A DNA stretch of 64,000 bases from Blautia argi (GCF_003287895.1 NZ_CP030280.1:558501-622500); one strand, 5' to 3'; positions 49,155-59,765 are shown, counted from the stretch's first letter. Notes: generated from the sequence alone by a model not told the origin. A program made the numbers and translations.

Positions 49155-51170
49155 ATGGAGCAAAATCAGAATAAAGGTCCCAAGAATGACGGACCTAAGA
49201 ATAAACAGTCATTGCTGGTTCTGGTCATATGTCTGATGTTTGGATTGCTGTTCATAAATCTGTTTAGTTTTATGACAAGAAATCAGAGCAATAAAATACC
49301 ATACAGTGAGTTTATTGAAATGGTAGAAGACAATGACGTGAAGAAGGTTGTGATTAAGTCCAATACACTGGAAATTACCTTAAAGGAGCAGAACATAATG
49401 GGGCAGCCTGCAAAGGTTTACACCGCCCTGGCAGAAAGCCTGGACGAGCTGACAAAGCGTCTGGAAAAAACAGATATTGAGTTCCGGAGAGAAGAGCCTA
49501 ATCCGGTTATGGAAGCGGTTTTGAGTATTTTGGGACTGGTGCTGCCCATACTGCTGATGATTATGCTGTTTCCGCTGGTATTTAAGCGCATGAATGGCGG
49601 CGGCGGTATGATGGGTGTGGGAAAAAGCAAGGCAAAAGCCTATGTGCAGAAGGAAACCGGCATTACCTTTAAAGATGTGGCTGGTCAGGACGAGGCAAAG
49701 GAATCTCTCCAGGAGGTGGTGGATTTCCTCCACAATCCGGGCAAATATACAGCTATTGGTGCAAAGCTGCCAAAAGGTGCGCTTTTGGTAGGTCCTCCGG
49801 GAACAGGAAAGACCCTTCTGGCAAAGGCAGTGGCAGGAGAGGCACAGGTGCCGTTTTTCTCTCTGTCTGGTTCGGACTTTGTGGAAATGTTTGTCGGTGT
49901 AGGTGCGTCCCGTGTCCGGGATTTGTTCGAGGAGGCCAAAAAGAACGCTCCCTGCATTATTTTTATTGACGAGGTAGACGCCATTGGGAAAAGCCGTGAT
50001 TCCCGTTACGGAGGCAATGATGAGCGGGAACAGACTTTAAATCAGCTTCTGGCAGAGATGGACGGCTTTGATACATCAAAGGGCCTTCTGATTCTGGCGG
50101 CAACCAACCGTCCGGAGGTTCTGGACCCGGCTCTTCTGCGTCCGGGACGTTTTGACCGCCGTGTTATTGTGGACCGCCCGGATCTAAAGGGACGTGTGAG
50201 TATTTTAAAGGTACATGCAAAGAATGTGTCTTTAGATGAAACGGTCGATTTAGATGCCATTGCTCTGGCGACTTCAGGAGCCGTTGGCTCTGACCTGGCA
50301 AATATGATGAACGAGGCAGCGATTCTGGCAGTTAAAAATGGAAGAAATGCAGTTTCGCAGAAAGATTTGCTGGAAGCAGTGGAAGTGGTATTGGTTGGTA
50401 AGGAAAAGAAAGACAGGATTTTAAGTTCAGAAGAGCGGAGAATCGTTTCTTACCATGAGGTTGGACATGCTCTGGTAAGCGCCCTTCAAAAAGACTCTGA
50501 GCCGGTACAGAAAATTACCATTGTCCCCAGAACCATGGGTGCTCTGGGCTATGTTATGCATGTTCCGGAGGAAGAGAAGTTTTTAAATACCAGAAAAGAG
50601 CTGGAGGCCATGCTGGTGGGCTATCTGGGGGGACGTGCTGCAGAGGAGTTGGTGTTTGACACCGTAACTACAGGAGCTGCCAATGACATTGAGCAGGCGA
50701 CAAAAGTGGCAAGAGCTATGATTACCCAGTACGGTATGTCAGATCGCTTTGGACTTATGGGACTGGCAGAATCTCAGAATCAATATCTGGACGGCAGAGC
50801 TGTGTTAAACTGCGGAGATTCCACAGCAACAGAGATTGACCATGAGGTTATGAAACTTCTGAAAAAGTCTTATGATGAAGCAAAACGACTGCTCAGTGAA
50901 AATAGGGACGTTATGGACAAAATTGCAGAATTCCTGATTCAGAAGGAAACCATTACCGGCAAGGAGTTTATGAAAATTTTCCATGAGGCAAAGGGAATCA
51001 AAGAACCGGAGGAGAAAAGCCGGGTAGAAGAAAAACTGGCAGTGCAGACCGCGGAAGAAAGTGTTCCGGTTTTGCAGGCAGACTCGGAGCATGGGGAGAT
51101 ACCGAAGGAAGAGAAGCCGGATTTGGAAACTTCAGAAGAATCAGAAGCATCTGTGCAGGAATCATTTTAA
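49155..51170 (+). CDS. ftsH: ATP-dependent zinc metalloprotease FtsH
   Basis: A 671-residue membrane protease for quality control of membrane and regulatory proteins. It has TM1 (about 19-39), a short extracytoplasmic domain, TM2 (about 121-143), an AAA ATPase with Walker A GPPGTGKT (213-220), Walker [11 protein letters not shown] and the second region of homology ([18 protein letters not shown]), and a zinc site HEVGH (434-438). A long acidic tail (about 610-671) is dispensable-looking. The ATG at 49155 is used because GAGGAGG (49142-49148) is its ribosome site. Confidence 0.97.
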   Translation: MEQNQNKGPKNDGPKNKQSLLVLVICLMFGLLFINLFSFMTRNQSNKIPYSEFIEMVEDNDVKKVVIKSNTLEITLKEQNIMGQPAKVYTALAESLDELTKRLEKTDIEFRREEPNPVMEAVLSILGLVLPILLMIMLFPLVFKRMNGGGGMMGVGKSKAKAYVQKETGITFKDVAGQDEAKESLQEVVDFLHNPGKYTAIGAKLPKGALLVGPPGTGKTLLAKAVAGEAQVPFFSLSGSDFVEMFVGVGASRVRDLFEEAKKNAPCIIFIDEVDAIGKSRDSRYGGNDEREQTLNQLLAEMDGFDTSKGLLILAATNRPEVLDPALLRPGRFDRRVIVDRPDLKGRVSILKVHAKNVSLDETVDLDAIALATSGAVGSDLANMMNEAAILAVKNGRNAVSQKDLLEAVEVVLVGKEKKDRILSSEERRIVSYHEVGHALVSALQKDSEPVQKITIVPRTMGALGYVMHVPEEEKFLNTRKELEAMLVGYLGGRAAEELVFDTVTTGAANDIEQATKVARAMITQYGMSDRFGLMGLAESQNQYLDGRAVLNCGDSTATEIDHEVMKLLKKSYDEAKRLLSENRDVMDKIAEFLIQKETITGKEFMKIFHEAKGIKEPEEKSRVEEKLAVQTAEESVPVLQADSEHGEIPKEEKPDLETSEESEASVQESF

Positions 51171-51191
51171 CGGGATAGAATTTGAATAGGA

Positions 51192-51274
51192 GAGCCGGAG
51201 CTGCGGCATCATACAGCATACAGGAGTATTGCAGATATTTCCGGAATGCAGAAACGCAGCTTGCGGCTCTTTTT
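51192..51274 (+). terminator. Terminator between ftsH and uvrC
   Basis: GAGCCG-G-AGCTGC (51192-51204) pairs with GCAGCTTGCGGCTC (51256-51269), with a small bulge and a long structured loop. Five T residues follow. Confidence 0.75.
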
Positions 51275-51306
51275 ATTTCGCGAAATTCTTTTTAAAGGAG
51301 GAAGAC

Positions 51307-53172
51307 ATGTTTCACATAGAGGAAGAACTGAAAAAACTTCCCGCACTGCCGGGCGTCTATATTATGCATGACCGGAATGATACCATTATTTATGTGGGGA
51401 AAGCCATTAGTTTGAAAAACAGAGTCAGGCAGTATTTCCAGAAGAGCCGCAATCTGGGAATTAAGAAGGAGCAGATGGTAGAACAGATTGAACGTTTTGA
51501 ATATATTGTTACAGATTCCGAGCTGGAGGCGTTGGTATTGGAATCCAATCTGATTAAGGAGCATAAGCCGAAGTATAACACCATGCTCAAGGACGATAAA
51601 AACTATCCCTTTATCAAGGTGACAGTGGGGGAGGATTTTCCCAGAATTATGACAGCCAGAAGCATGAAGAAAGATAAGGCAAAGTACTTTGGCCCCTATA
51701 CCAGCGCCGGCGCAGTAAAGGACGTGATTGAGCTTACCAGAAAGCTGTATCACCTGCGTACCTGTACCCGGAATCTGCCCAGAGATACAGGGAAAGAAAG
51801 ACCCTGCCTTTACTATCATATTAAGCAGTGCCAGGCGCCCTGTCAGGGGTATATTTCAAAGGAAGCGTACAGAAAGCAGGTAGATGCTCTTCTTGATTTT
51901 CTTGGAGGCAATCACAAGGCGATTTTAAAAGAGCTGGAAGAGAAAATGCTGCAGGCGTCAGCAGAACTGAAATTTGAGGAAGCAGCCCAGTACCGGGACT
52001 TGATGCAGAGCGTGGAGAAAACAGGGGAAAGGCAGAAGATTACCGACCACCCCGGAGAAGATAAGGATATTATTGCAGCGGCTATGGAAAATGATGATGC
52101 AGTAGTGCAGGTGTTTTTTGTCCGGGACGGGAAACTCATTGGCAGAGATCATTTTTATATGAAAACGGCGCCCGGAGAGAACCGCAGCGGAATGCTGTCC
52201 AGCTTTTTAAAGCAGTTTTATGCAGGGACACCCTTTATTCCGAGGGAAATTATGCTGCAGGAAGAAATCGAGGACCGGGAGCTTCTGGAACAGTGGCTGG
52301 AGAGCCGCAAGGGCAGACGAGTTCATATTTCCATTCCCAAAAAAGGAACCAAGGAAAAACTGGTGGAAATGGCTTATCAGAATGCGAAAATGGTACTTCG
52401 TCAGGATAAGGAACGGATTAAGCGGGAGGAAGGAAGAACCATTGGGGCTGTAAAGGAGATTGCAGAACTTCTGGGCATGCAGGAGATTAACCGGATTGAA
52501 GCCTTTGATATTTCCAATATCAGCGGATTTCAGTCTGTTGGTTCCATGGTAGTGTATGAAAAGGGAAAACCCAAACGCAGCGATTACCGGAAATTCCGAA
52601 TTAAATCTGTGGAAGGACCAAACGATTATGCCAGTATGGAGGAAGTATTGACCAGACGCTTTGTTCATGGCATGAATGAACAGGAGGAGCGAAAAAGTGA
52701 GGATTTGGATAATGCTTATGGCAGTTTTACAAGATTTCCGGATTTACTTATGATGGACGGTGGAAGAGGGCAGGTGAACATTGCCCTGGCTGTACTGGAA
52801 AAGCTGCAGCTTGCCATTCCTGTCTGCGGTATGGTAAAGGACGATAAGCACCGTACCAGGGGGCTTTATTTTAACAACGAGGAAATTCCTATAAGTCGGG
52901 ACAGTGAGGGCTTTAAACTGATTACCCGTATTCAGGACGAGGCGCACAGGTTTGCCATTGAGTATCACCGTTCTCTGAGAAGCAAGGGACAGGTACATTC
53001 TGTTCTGGACGATATTCCAGGTATCGGCCCTGCCAGAAGAAAGGCTCTGATGAAGCACTTTAAGGGGCTGGAAGGGCTGCGGGAGGCAACTGTGGAGGAA
53101 TTGAGCCAAGTAGAATCCATGAATGAAAGGGCAGCCCTCCAGGTTTATGAGTTTTTTCATAAGAAGCCGTGA
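51307..53172 (+). CDS. uvrC: Excinuclease ABC subunit C
   Basis: A 621-residue nucleotide-excision-repair nuclease. The N-terminal GIY-YIG-type domain (about 10-95; [20 protein letters not shown]) makes the 3' cut. A UvrB-binding UVR helix pair lies near residue 205-240. The RNase-H-like domain ([32 protein letters not shown]) makes the 5' cut. C-terminal HhH motifs ([16 protein letters not shown]) bind DNA. AAAGGAGG precedes the ATG at 51307. Confidence 0.97.
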   Translation: MFHIEEELKKLPALPGVYIMHDRNDTIIYVGKAISLKNRVRQYFQKSRNLGIKKEQMVEQIERFEYIVTDSELEALVLESNLIKEHKPKYNTMLKDDKNYPFIKVTVGEDFPRIMTARSMKKDKAKYFGPYTSAGAVKDVIELTRKLYHLRTCTRNLPRDTGKERPCLYYHIKQCQAPCQGYISKEAYRKQVDALLDFLGGNHKAILKELEEKMLQASAELKFEEAAQYRDLMQSVEKTGERQKITDHPGEDKDIIAAAMENDDAVVQVFFVRDGKLIGRDHFYMKTAPGENRSGMLSSFLKQFYAGTPFIPREIMLQEEIEDRELLEQWLESRKGRRVHISIPKKGTKEKLVEMAYQNAKMVLRQDKERIKREEGRTIGAVKEIAELLGMQEINRIEAFDISNISGFQSVGSMVVYEKGKPKRSDYRKFRIKSVEGPNDYASMEEVLTRRFVHGMNEQEERKSEDLDNAYGSFTRFPDLLMMDGGRGQVNIALAVLEKLQLAIPVCGMVKDDKHRTRGLYFNNEEIPISRDSEGFKLITRIQDEAHRFAIEYHRSLRSKGQVHSVLDDIPGIGPARRKALMKHFKGLEGLREATVEELSQVESMNERAALQVYEFFHKKP

Positions 53173-53189
53173 GAAAGCACAGTCCCGTG

Positions 53190-53218
53190 TTGAACTTGTA
53201 TGTCCCATATGATAGAAT
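53190..53218 (+). promoter_or_regulatory. hprK promoter
   Basis: TTGAAC (53190-53195), a 17-bp spacer, TAGAAT (53213-53218), 41 nt before the hprK start and directly after uvrC. Confidence 0.7.
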
Positions 53219-53259
53219 AAAGAAAGAATCAAAAGACAGACACAGAAGGAGAATAAGAC

Positions 53260-54201
53260 ATGAAGGGTGTAGAACTAAATAAAATGATACAGGAATTAAA
53301 CCTGTATAATAAAACACCGGAAATTGACACCTCAGGAAAGCGCATTAACACACCGGAAATCAACCGTCCGGCGCTGCAGCTTACCGGATATCTGGAGCAT
53401 TTTGAAAATGAGCGTGTGCAGATTATCGGTTATGTAGAATACACATATCTGCTCCATTTAAAAAGAGAAGAAAAAATGAGGGCCTTTGAGCGTTTTGTTG
53501 CCAGCAAGATTCCCTGCGTGGTGTTTACAACCATGACGGAGCCGGACGAAGATATGTTAAGTCTTGCCCGCAAATATGAGGTTCCTGTTCTGGTAACACA
53601 AAATACAACTTCTGTATTTATGGCAGAGATTATTCGCTGGTTAAATGTACAGCTTGCTCCCTGTATTTCTATTCATGGCGTCCTGGTGGACGTATACGGA
53701 GAAGGCGTATTGATTATGGGGGAAAGCGGTATAGGAAAGAGCGAGGCTGCTCTGGAGCTGATTAAAAGGGGACACCGCCTTGTAAGTGACGATGTGGTAG
53801 AACTGCGCCGTGTCAGCGACGTAACCCTGGTGGGTTCCGCACCGGATATTACCCGCCATTTTATTGAGCTTCGGGGAATCGGAATTATTGATGTCAAAAC
53901 CCTGTTTGGTGTAGAAAGTGTAAAGGATACCCAGTCCATTGACCTGGTAATTAAGCTGGAGGAATGGAACCGGGATAAGGAATATGACCGCCTGGGTATG
54001 GAGGAGGAGTATACAGAATTTTTAGGAAACAAGATTGTATGTCATTCCCTTCCTATCCGTCCGGGACGAAATCTGGCAGTTATTGTAGAGTCTGCGGCAG
54101 TCAACCACAGACAGAAGAAAATGGGGTATAATGCAGCGCAGGAACTGTACCGTCGTGTACAGGAAAATATGGCGAAAAAAAGAGAAGAGGGAGAAGAGTA
54201 G
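53260..54201 (+). CDS. hprK: HPr kinase/phosphorylase
   Basis: A 313-residue bifunctional enzyme that phosphorylates and dephosphorylates Ser46 of HPr, the switch for carbon catabolite control with CcpA. The C-terminal catalytic domain has Walker A GESGIGKS (154-161), a conserved His140 before the P-loop strand, the VSDDVVEL Asp pair, and the HprK signature region (ELRGIGIIDVKTLFG, then RPGRNLAVIVESAAVNHR). AGAAGGAG precedes the ATG. The ROK kinase gene follows after 1 nt, linking sugar phosphorylation and catabolite control. Confidence 0.97.
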   Translation: MKGVELNKMIQELNLYNKTPEIDTSGKRINTPEINRPALQLTGYLEHFENERVQIIGYVEYTYLLHLKREEKMRAFERFVASKIPCVVFTTMTEPDEDMLSLARKYEVPVLVTQNTTSVFMAEIIRWLNVQLAPCISIHGVLVDVYGEGVLIMGESGIGKSEAALELIKRGHRLVSDDVVELRRVSDVTLVGSAPDITRHFIELRGIGIIDVKTLFGVESVKDTQSIDLVIKLEEWNRDKEYDRLGMEEEYTEFLGNKIVCHSLPIRPGRNLAVIVESAAVNHRQKKMGYNAAQELYRRVQENMAKKREEGEE

Positions 54202-54202
54202 A

Positions 54203-55144
54203 ATGAGTAAGTATTGTTTCGGGATTGATGTAGGCGGAACCAGTATTAAATGTGCATTGTTTCTTACAGACGGAACGATTGAGGAAAAGTGGGAAATTCC
54301 AACAAGAACAGAAGACCAGGGGATCAACATTCTTCCTGATATTGCAGCGGGAATTTTAAAGAAAATGAAGGAAAAGGGAATTCCAAAAGAAGAAACAGCA
54401 GGCGTGGGAATCGGTCTTCCAGGACCAATTGAAGAAAATGGTGAAATTGCCTGTGCTGTAAATCTTCATTGGGGCAGAAAAAATGTGGAAAAAGAGCTGG
54501 AAGAGTTGGTTGGTATGCCGGTTAAGGCAGGAAATGACGCTAATGTAGCCGCACTTGGTGAAATGTGGAAGGGCGGCGGAAAAGGGGCAAAGAACCTGAT
54601 TATGGCGACTCTTGGTACTGGTGTGGGAGGCGGAATTATCGTCAATGAAAAAATTATCACAGGGGCTCATGGAGCAGGAGGAGAAATTGGGCATGCAGTT
54701 ATCAACCCAAAGGAAGAGAGAGCCTGCAACTGCGGAAATAAAGGCTGTTTGGAGCAGTATGCTTCTGCAACAGGAATTGCCTCCCTGGCAAGAAAGGCCC
54801 TGGAAACATCTGGGAAGGACTCTGTGCTTCGCCAGAAGGATTCTGTTACTGCAAAAGATGTGTTTGATGCATATAAAGAACAGGATTCTCTGGCCGCAGA
54901 CATTGTAGAGGAGTTCGCAGAATATCTGGGAAGAGCGCTTGCTGTCTTTGCCTGTGTAGCGGATCCGGACGTCATTGTACTGGGAGGCGGCGTTTCAAAA
55001 GCAGGACAGGTTCTGGTAGACTGTGTGGAAGCCTGCTACCGGAAATATGCTTTTTCGGCCTGTAAGGATACACAGATTAAGCTGGCAACTCTGGGGAATG
55101 ATGCAGGAATCTGCGGAGCTGCAAAACTGATTTTAAGCAAATAA
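54203..55144 (+). CDS. ROK-family glucokinase
   Basis: A 313-residue cytoplasmic sugar kinase. The ATP phosphate loop is GIDVGGTSIKCA at the N-terminus; GNDANVAALGEMW has the catalytic Asp, GTGVGGGIIVNEKI follows, and the ROK zinc site is CNCGNKGCLEQYAS. It most likely phosphorylates glucose to glucose-6-P. It starts 1 nt after hprK, so the two are co-translated. In relatives this pair often continues into murB; here a terminator and a convergent PBP gene follow. Confidence 0.93.
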   Translation: MSKYCFGIDVGGTSIKCALFLTDGTIEEKWEIPTRTEDQGINILPDIAAGILKKMKEKGIPKEETAGVGIGLPGPIEENGEIACAVNLHWGRKNVEKELEELVGMPVKAGNDANVAALGEMWKGGGKGAKNLIMATLGTGVGGGIIVNEKIITGAHGAGGEIGHAVINPKEERACNCGNKGCLEQYASATGIASLARKALETSGKDSVLRQKDSVTAKDVFDAYKEQDSLAADIVEEFAEYLGRALAVFACVADPDVIVLGGGVSKAGQVLVDCVEACYRKYAFSACKDTQIKLATLGNDAGICGAAKLILSK

Positions 55145-55224
55145 AAAGCTGCCCCATCGGCATGCGTATCAGAAAGTTCAATATAGAATCCTTCTGATTG
55201 CTGTCCGATGCGGCAGCTTTTTTT
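55143..55224. terminator. Bidirectional terminator between the ROK kinase and PBP1A
   Basis: Positions 55143-55160 pair with 55205-55222 (17 of 18) around an inner ATCAGAA/TTCTGAT hairpin. T-runs occur on both strands, so it serves both convergent genes. Confidence 0.9.
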
Positions 55225-55229
55225 CTCCT

Positions 55230-57815
55230 TTATGCTTCCGGGGACTCTGCAGGAGTTTCAGCCGGAGGCGTTTCCTGTGGTGCTTCCGGGGGCTCTACAG
55301 GAGTTTCAGTCGGAGGCGTTTCCGGTGGTGTTTCCGGATTTGGCGCTTCCGGAGGTGTCTGTTCCGGTTCGGTTACCGGATTATCCGGCTGCGGTTCTTC
55401 CGGAGCTGTTTCTCCGCTTCCGGAGTCTGGTTCAGACTCGTAGTTATAACTCGGGCGGTAATGACCGGAGCAGTATTTCTTTGGAAGCTGTTCTGTATCA
55501 AAAAGCTCTGTCACAGCATTACAACTTGAAGTTGCCAGAAGTCCTGTGCTGGTACAAATAGAAGCCTCCTCTACAGTGGAGGGCATTTTAAACTCTGTTT
55601 TGGGCAAATCCGTGTGGATTCTCTGCATGATTTTCTTCCATAAGGTCTGCTGGTAAGTGCGGGCAGTTCCCTGAGGAAGTACGGTATTGTCATCATATCC
55701 TGCCCATACAGAACAGGTATAATACGGTGTAAAGCCGGAGAACCACAGGTTTTTGTAGTTATCTGTTGTACCGGTTTTTCCGGCTACAGGCATGTTGCTT
55801 AGCTGCAGTCTGGTACCAGTACCCTGATTTACAACGTCTTCCATAGCGCTGGTAAGAAGATAAGCAGTGCTTGGCCTGAGGACTGTTGTCTTTTCCGGTG
55901 TGTTGTCAATAACTACATTGCCGTCTGCGTCCAAAATCTTTGTATAGAATACAGGTTTAATATAGGTTCCGTTGTTGGCAATGGCTGCATAAGCAGCAGT
56001 CAGTTCCAGATTGCTGACACCCTGAGTAATACCTCCAAGGGCAGTAGGGAGATTTTTGTCTGTATAGAAATCTCCGCTTCCTGTCGGAATTTCCTTTGGT
56101 TCATCTAAAATACTGGTGAATCCGAATTTTTTCAAATATTCCACTCCCACCTCAGGAGTAATCTCTTCCATAGCCAGTACAGCCGGAATGTTGTAAGATT
56201 TCATAATGGCTGTCCGCATGGATACGGTTCCGTGATACTGGTGGTCATAGTTGTACAGAGGCTGTCCGTTGGCATAGGTATAAGGCTCGTCCTTAAAGGT
56301 AGTTGCCAGTGTCATGCCTCCCTCATTTAAAGCAGCGGCGTACACAGCCAGGGGTTTAAAGGTAGAACCAGGCTGACGCAGGGTATTGGTCGCGCGGTTT
56401 AAGGTAAGGCTGGAAGATTTTTCGCCTCTTCCGCCTACGATTGCCTTCACATAGCCGGTGTGCTGGTCAATAATGGTAATGGAGGACTGAGGTTGGGGAG
56501 TCATATGAATGCTTTCACTGACCACCTGGCTTCCGTCTGCCAGAATTGCTGCTTTGTAGGCGTCAACATGTGCCTGTGCGCTTTCTGCGCTGTTAAAGAG
56601 CAATGTGAAGTTTGCATCTTCGTTTTGTATAAAATATTCCTGCAGCATTTCCTTGCTGTAATTTTCCTGCTCTCCGTTTGGGTGCTTTACAGTAAGGGCA
56701 TAGTCCAGAGTTACCTGGCTTCCGGCAGGGAAATTATCGGGATTTGCATATTCCTCATCGCAAATCTGCTGAATGGCAGGATCCTGTGTGGTGTAGACAC
56801 GCAGACCGCCGCTGTAAAGAGCGGAATACGCCTGAGCCTCGGTGTAGCCCTTCTGCTCCTGCAAATCCTTTACGACCTGTTCTGTAAGTTCATCAATAAA
56901 ATAGCTGTAGGTTTTATTAGTTTCCTCCTGGGTCTGTTCTACTGCCTGAATCCGTTCATATACATTATCGGCAAGACATTCATCATACTGTTCTTTGGTA
57001 ATGTATTCCTGATCCAGCATATGGTCCAGAACGTCTTTTCTTCTCTGGGCGTTCTTTTCAGGATACACAGCCGGATTAAACTTGGTGGGGTTCTGGCTGA
57101 TTCCGGCAATGACGGTACATTCGGAAAGGGTTAAATCACTGACATCCTTGCCGAAGTAGCCCTGAGCCGCAGCCTGTACGCCATAGTTTCCGTTTCCCAG
57201 GTTAATGGTGTTCAGGTAATTTTCCAGAATGACATCTTTGTCCTTTACCTGTTTTTCTAACTGGATTGCCAGATACTGTTCCTGGAATTTACGTTTGAAC
57301 CGCTGTACCACAGATTCGTTGGTCCAGCCTGTAAAAACGGTGTTTTTCAAAAGCTGCTGTGTAATGGTACTGGCGCCTTCTGTAAAGTTTCCGCCATTTG
57401 CAAGACCTCTGACTCCGGCACGGAGAATACCTCTTATATCAATACCATTGTGTTCATAGAAACGTTCATCTTCAATCGCCACTACCGCATGCTGCAAGTC
57501 CAGCGGAATCTTCTCAATGGGAACCGACATACGGTTAGAATTGGGGGCGGTAAGCTTCTGAAGCTGGTTGCCATTGGCGTCATAGACAAAGGTCGCCTCT
57601 CCTGCAGGGACAATGTTGACCTCTGAAGCGTCCGGTGCGCTGTCTATCAGTCCTCTTAATGCGCCGATACCAGTGCAGCCCACGATAACCAGCAAAGCCA
57701 TCAGAGAGATGAAAATGATACGCAGAAAAGAAACATTTGCTTTTTTCCCCATCATGGTAGAATGGGAGGTCAAATCATTTCGTTTCTTATTTACGGCACG
57801 TTTTCCAAAATTCAT
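55230..57815 (-). CDS. Class A penicillin-binding protein (PBP1A type)
   Basis: An 861-residue bifunctional peptidoglycan synthase. It has a short cytoplasmic tail, one membrane anchor (about 29-55), a glycosyltransferase domain with the EDERFYEHNGID motif (catalytic Glu115) and ASTITQQLLKN, and a transpeptidase domain with SxxK in GSTFKPLAVY, SYN and KTGTT. After a short extension a Pro/Glu/Thr-rich tail (about residues 795-861) ends the protein; its DNA is a tandem 48-bp repeat. AAGGAGG precedes the ATG. It is divergent from yigZ. Confidence 0.95.
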   Translation of the reverse strand: MNFGKRAVNKKRNDLTSHSTMMGKKANVSFLRIIFISLMALLVIVGCTGIGALRGLIDSAPDASEVNIVPAGEATFVYDANGNQLQKLTAPNSNRMSVPIEKIPLDLQHAVVAIEDERFYEHNGIDIRGILRAGVRGLANGGNFTEGASTITQQLLKNTVFTGWTNESVVQRFKRKFQEQYLAIQLEKQVKDKDVILENYLNTINLGNGNYGVQAAAQGYFGKDVSDLTLSECTVIAGISQNPTKFNPAVYPEKNAQRRKDVLDHMLDQEYITKEQYDECLADNVYERIQAVEQTQEETNKTYSYFIDELTEQVVKDLQEQKGYTEAQAYSALYSGGLRVYTTQDPAIQQICDEEYANPDNFPAGSQVTLDYALTVKHPNGEQENYSKEMLQEYFIQNEDANFTLLFNSAESAQAHVDAYKAAILADGSQVVSESIHMTPQPQSSITIIDQHTGYVKAIVGGRGEKSSSLTLNRATNTLRQPGSTFKPLAVYAAALNEGGMTLATTFKDEPYTYANGQPLYNYDHQYHGTVSMRTAIMKSYNIPAVLAMEEITPEVGVEYLKKFGFTSILDEPKEIPTGSGDFYTDKNLPTALGGITQGVSNLELTAAYAAIANNGTYIKPVFYTKILDADGNVVIDNTPEKTTVLRPSTAYLLTSAMEDVVNQGTGTRLQLSNMPVAGKTGTTDNYKNLWFSGFTPYYTCSVWAGYDDNTVLPQGTARTYQQTLWKKIMQRIHTDLPKTEFKMPSTVEEASICTSTGLLATSSCNAVTELFDTEQLPKKYCSGHYRPSYNYESEPDSGSGETAPEEPQPDNPVTEPEQTPPEAPNPETPPETPPTETPVEPPEAPQETPPAETPAESPEA
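55234..55329. repeat. Two 48-bp tandem repeats in the PBP1A tail
   Basis: Units at 55234-55281 and 55282-55329 differ at 4 of 48 positions, encoding a 16-residue Pro/Glu/Thr-rich repeat. A third, more degenerate unit begins at 55330. Copy number probably varies between strains. Confidence 0.85.
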
Positions 57816-57977
57816 GTAGTTTGCCTCCTTTTCCCGTCCATTATAACAAATGGCTGAACCTAATTCAAGAATCTTCGGCGCAGGGAGGGGAATTTCATTT
57901 TTTATTCATAAATGTTCCCGGTTTGGAAAAAAGTATGCTAAAATACAGAGGAAAGAAAAAAAGAAGTGAGGAAGCTT

Positions 57978-58634
57978 ATGCTGGAACAATACAAAACCGT
58001 ATATCAGGGCGGGACAGGAGAAGTTGTAGAAAAAAAGTCCCGTTTTATCGCAACTGTGCGCCCGGTAAATTCAGAGGAAGAGGCGCTGCAGTTTATAGAA
58101 GAAATGAAAAAGAAATACTGGGACGCAAGGCATAATTGCTCAGCCTATGTCATTGGGGAACGCAGGGAATTTATGCGCTGCAGCGATGACGGAGAACCAC
58201 AGGGAACCGCAGGAAAGCCCATGCTGGAGGTGCTTTTGGGAGAAGACCTGTACAATACAGCCGTGGTGGTGACACGGTATTTCGGCGGTACTCTTCTGGG
58301 AACCGGAGGGCTTGTACGGGCGTATTCCAAAGCTGTACAGGAGGGATTGGCTGACAGCCGGATTATTACAAAGAAGCACGGGATTCTGACTGAGGTGGGA
58401 ACCGATTACAACAGCGTAGGAAAGCTGCAGTATCTTTTTGCACAAAACGAGATTCCCATTATGGATTCCACTTACGGGGAAGATGTGAAAATGCAGGTGC
58501 TTATTCCTGCGTCAGAGGAAGGCAGAATAAAAAAAACTGTGACAGAAGCCACCAGCGGGCAAGCCTCTGTCACAGATATCAAAGAAGTATATTTTGCACT
58601 CTCAGATGGGGTACATCTTCTTTTTGATAATTAA
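57978..58634 (+). CDS. YigZ/IMPACT family protein
   Basis: A 218-residue protein. The N-terminal IMPACT domain (about 1-115; KKSRFIATVRPV, WDARHNCSAYVIGE, SDDGEPQGTAGKPMLEVL, VTRYFGGTLLGTGGLVRAY) and the C-terminal DUF1949 domain (about 130-190) are complete. The family binds ribosomes or nucleic acid and may regulate translation; the activity is not settled. The ATG at 57978 is preferred over the GTG at 57966, which lies in its ribosome site. Confidence 0.92.
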   Translation: MLEQYKTVYQGGTGEVVEKKSRFIATVRPVNSEEEALQFIEEMKKKYWDARHNCSAYVIGERREFMRCSDDGEPQGTAGKPMLEVLLGEDLYNTAVVVTRYFGGTLLGTGGLVRAYSKAVQEGLADSRIITKKHGILTEVGTDYNSVGKLQYLFAQNEIPIMDSTYGEDVKMQVLIPASEEGRIKKTVTEATSGQASVTDIKEVYFALSDGVHLLFDN

Positions 58635-58638
58635 AGGA

Positions 58639-59157
58639 TTAGCATTTTTCCGGTTCCGGATAATCCACACCAAAGGTTTCTACAGTCATAGAAGAGATTT
58701 CCTGTTTTTCTAAAGGTCGGTCGCTGTAGTCTGTGCGTGTTTCTGCAATTTTGTTTACCACGTCCATGCCTTCAATCACTTTTCCGAAAGCGGCGTAAGC
58801 GCCGTCTAAGTGCGGAGAGGTTTCATGCATGATGAAGAACTGGCTGCCCGCAGAGTCCGGGTGCATAGCTCTTGCCATAGACAGAACGCCAGGAGTATGT
58901 GCCAGGTTGTTTTCAAAGTGGTTCTGAGAAAATTCGCCTTTGATAGAGTAGCCGGGACCGCCCATACCTGTACCGTCCGGGCAGCCGCCCTGAATCATAA
59001 AGCCGCGAATCACTCTGTGGAAAATCAGACCGTCATAGAAACCGCTTTTTACCAGGCTGATAAAGTTATTTACAGTATTTGGGGCGATTTCAGGATACAA
59101 TTCTGCTTTCATTACATCGCCGTTTGCCATTGTAATGGTTACAACTGGATTTGCCAT
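58639..59157 (-). CDS. Cyclophilin-type peptidyl-prolyl isomerase
   Basis: A 172-residue cytoplasmic foldase without a signal peptide. Cyclophilin motifs are complete: [25 protein letters not shown] with the catalytic Arg, [22 protein letters not shown], and a shortened C-terminus. It accelerates prolyl cis-trans isomerisation. AAAGGAGA lies upstream of the ATG. Only 4 bp separate its stop from the end of the convergent yigZ gene. Confidence 0.95.
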   Translation of the reverse strand: MANPVVTITMANGDVMKAELYPEIAPNTVNNFISLVKSGFYDGLIFHRVIRGFMIQGGCPDGTGMGGPGYSIKGEFSQNHFENNLAHTPGVLSMARAMHPDSAGSQFFIMHETSPHLDGAYAAFGKVIEGMDVVNKIAETRTDYSDRPLEKQEISSMTVETFGVDYPEPEKC

Positions 59158-59194
59158 AATAAAATCTCCTTTTATTTACATTATTATGAAGAAC

Positions 59195-59223
59195 ATTATA
59201 AGCGGAAAAAATAAAAGGTGCAA
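59195..59223 (-). promoter_or_regulatory. Promoter of the cyclophilin gene
   Basis: On the minus strand TTGCAC (59223-59218), a 17-bp spacer, TATAAT (59200-59195). On the plus strand a TATACT box at 59241-59246 lies 17 bp from the same hexamer, so the divergent tsaE promoter may share it. Confidence 0.7.
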
Positions 59224-59294
59224 GCCACAATTTTGTATGCTATACTGAAACATGCAGAAAAAGGTGAAAAGCAAAGAGAAAAAGAGGATTACCT

Positions 59295-59747
59295 ATGATT
59301 ATAGAAACAAATAGTGCAAAGGAAACATTCCTGCTTGGGGAAAAGCTGGGCAGGCAGGCAAGGGCAGGACAGATTTATACCTTAAATGGAGATTTGGGTG
59401 TGGGGAAAACTGTGTTTACCCAGGGGGTGGCAAAGGGGCTTGGCATTAACGAGCCGGTAAACAGCCCTACTTTTACCATTATACAGGAATATGAAGGCGG
59501 AAGACTGCCCTTTTATCACTTTGATGTGTATCGTATTGGGGATATTGAAGAAATGGAAGAAATCGGTTATGATGATTATTTTTTCGGAGAAGGAATCTGT
59601 CTGATTGAGTGGGCAGAGCTGATTGAAGAACTTTTGCCTGAACATGTGATTTCCATTACCATAGAAAAAGCCCCGCAGAAAGGGTTTGATTACCGGAAAA
59701 TTACCATAGATGGAATGGATAAAATCGAGGAAACGGAAAGCGTGTAA
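59295..59747 (+). CDS. tsaE: tRNA t6A synthesis ATPase TsaE
   Basis: A 150-residue P-loop ATPase with Walker A GDLGVGKTVFTQG at about residue 36 and FDVYRIGDIEEMEEIGYDDYF, typical of TsaE. It powers turnover of the TsaB-TsaD complex that puts N6-threonylcarbamoyl on A37 of ANN-reading tRNAs. It is the first gene of a tsaE-tsaB-rimI cluster, 18 nt before tsaB. GAGGATTACC lies upstream of the ATG. Confidence 0.95.
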   Translation: MIIETNSAKETFLLGEKLGRQARAGQIYTLNGDLGVGKTVFTQGVAKGLGINEPVNSPTFTIIQEYEGGRLPFYHFDVYRIGDIEEMEEIGYDDYFFGEGICLIEWAELIEELLPEHVISITIEKAPQKGFDYRKITIDGMDKIEETESV

Positions 59748-59765
59748 GAGAGGAAGGAAGACATT

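Noticed and set aside
55198-55561. Gly/Ser-rich open frames on the plus strand near the PBP1A tail
   Set aside because: They are antisense readings of the Pro/Glu/Thr repeat DNA; the minus-strand PBP frame is clearly the coding one.
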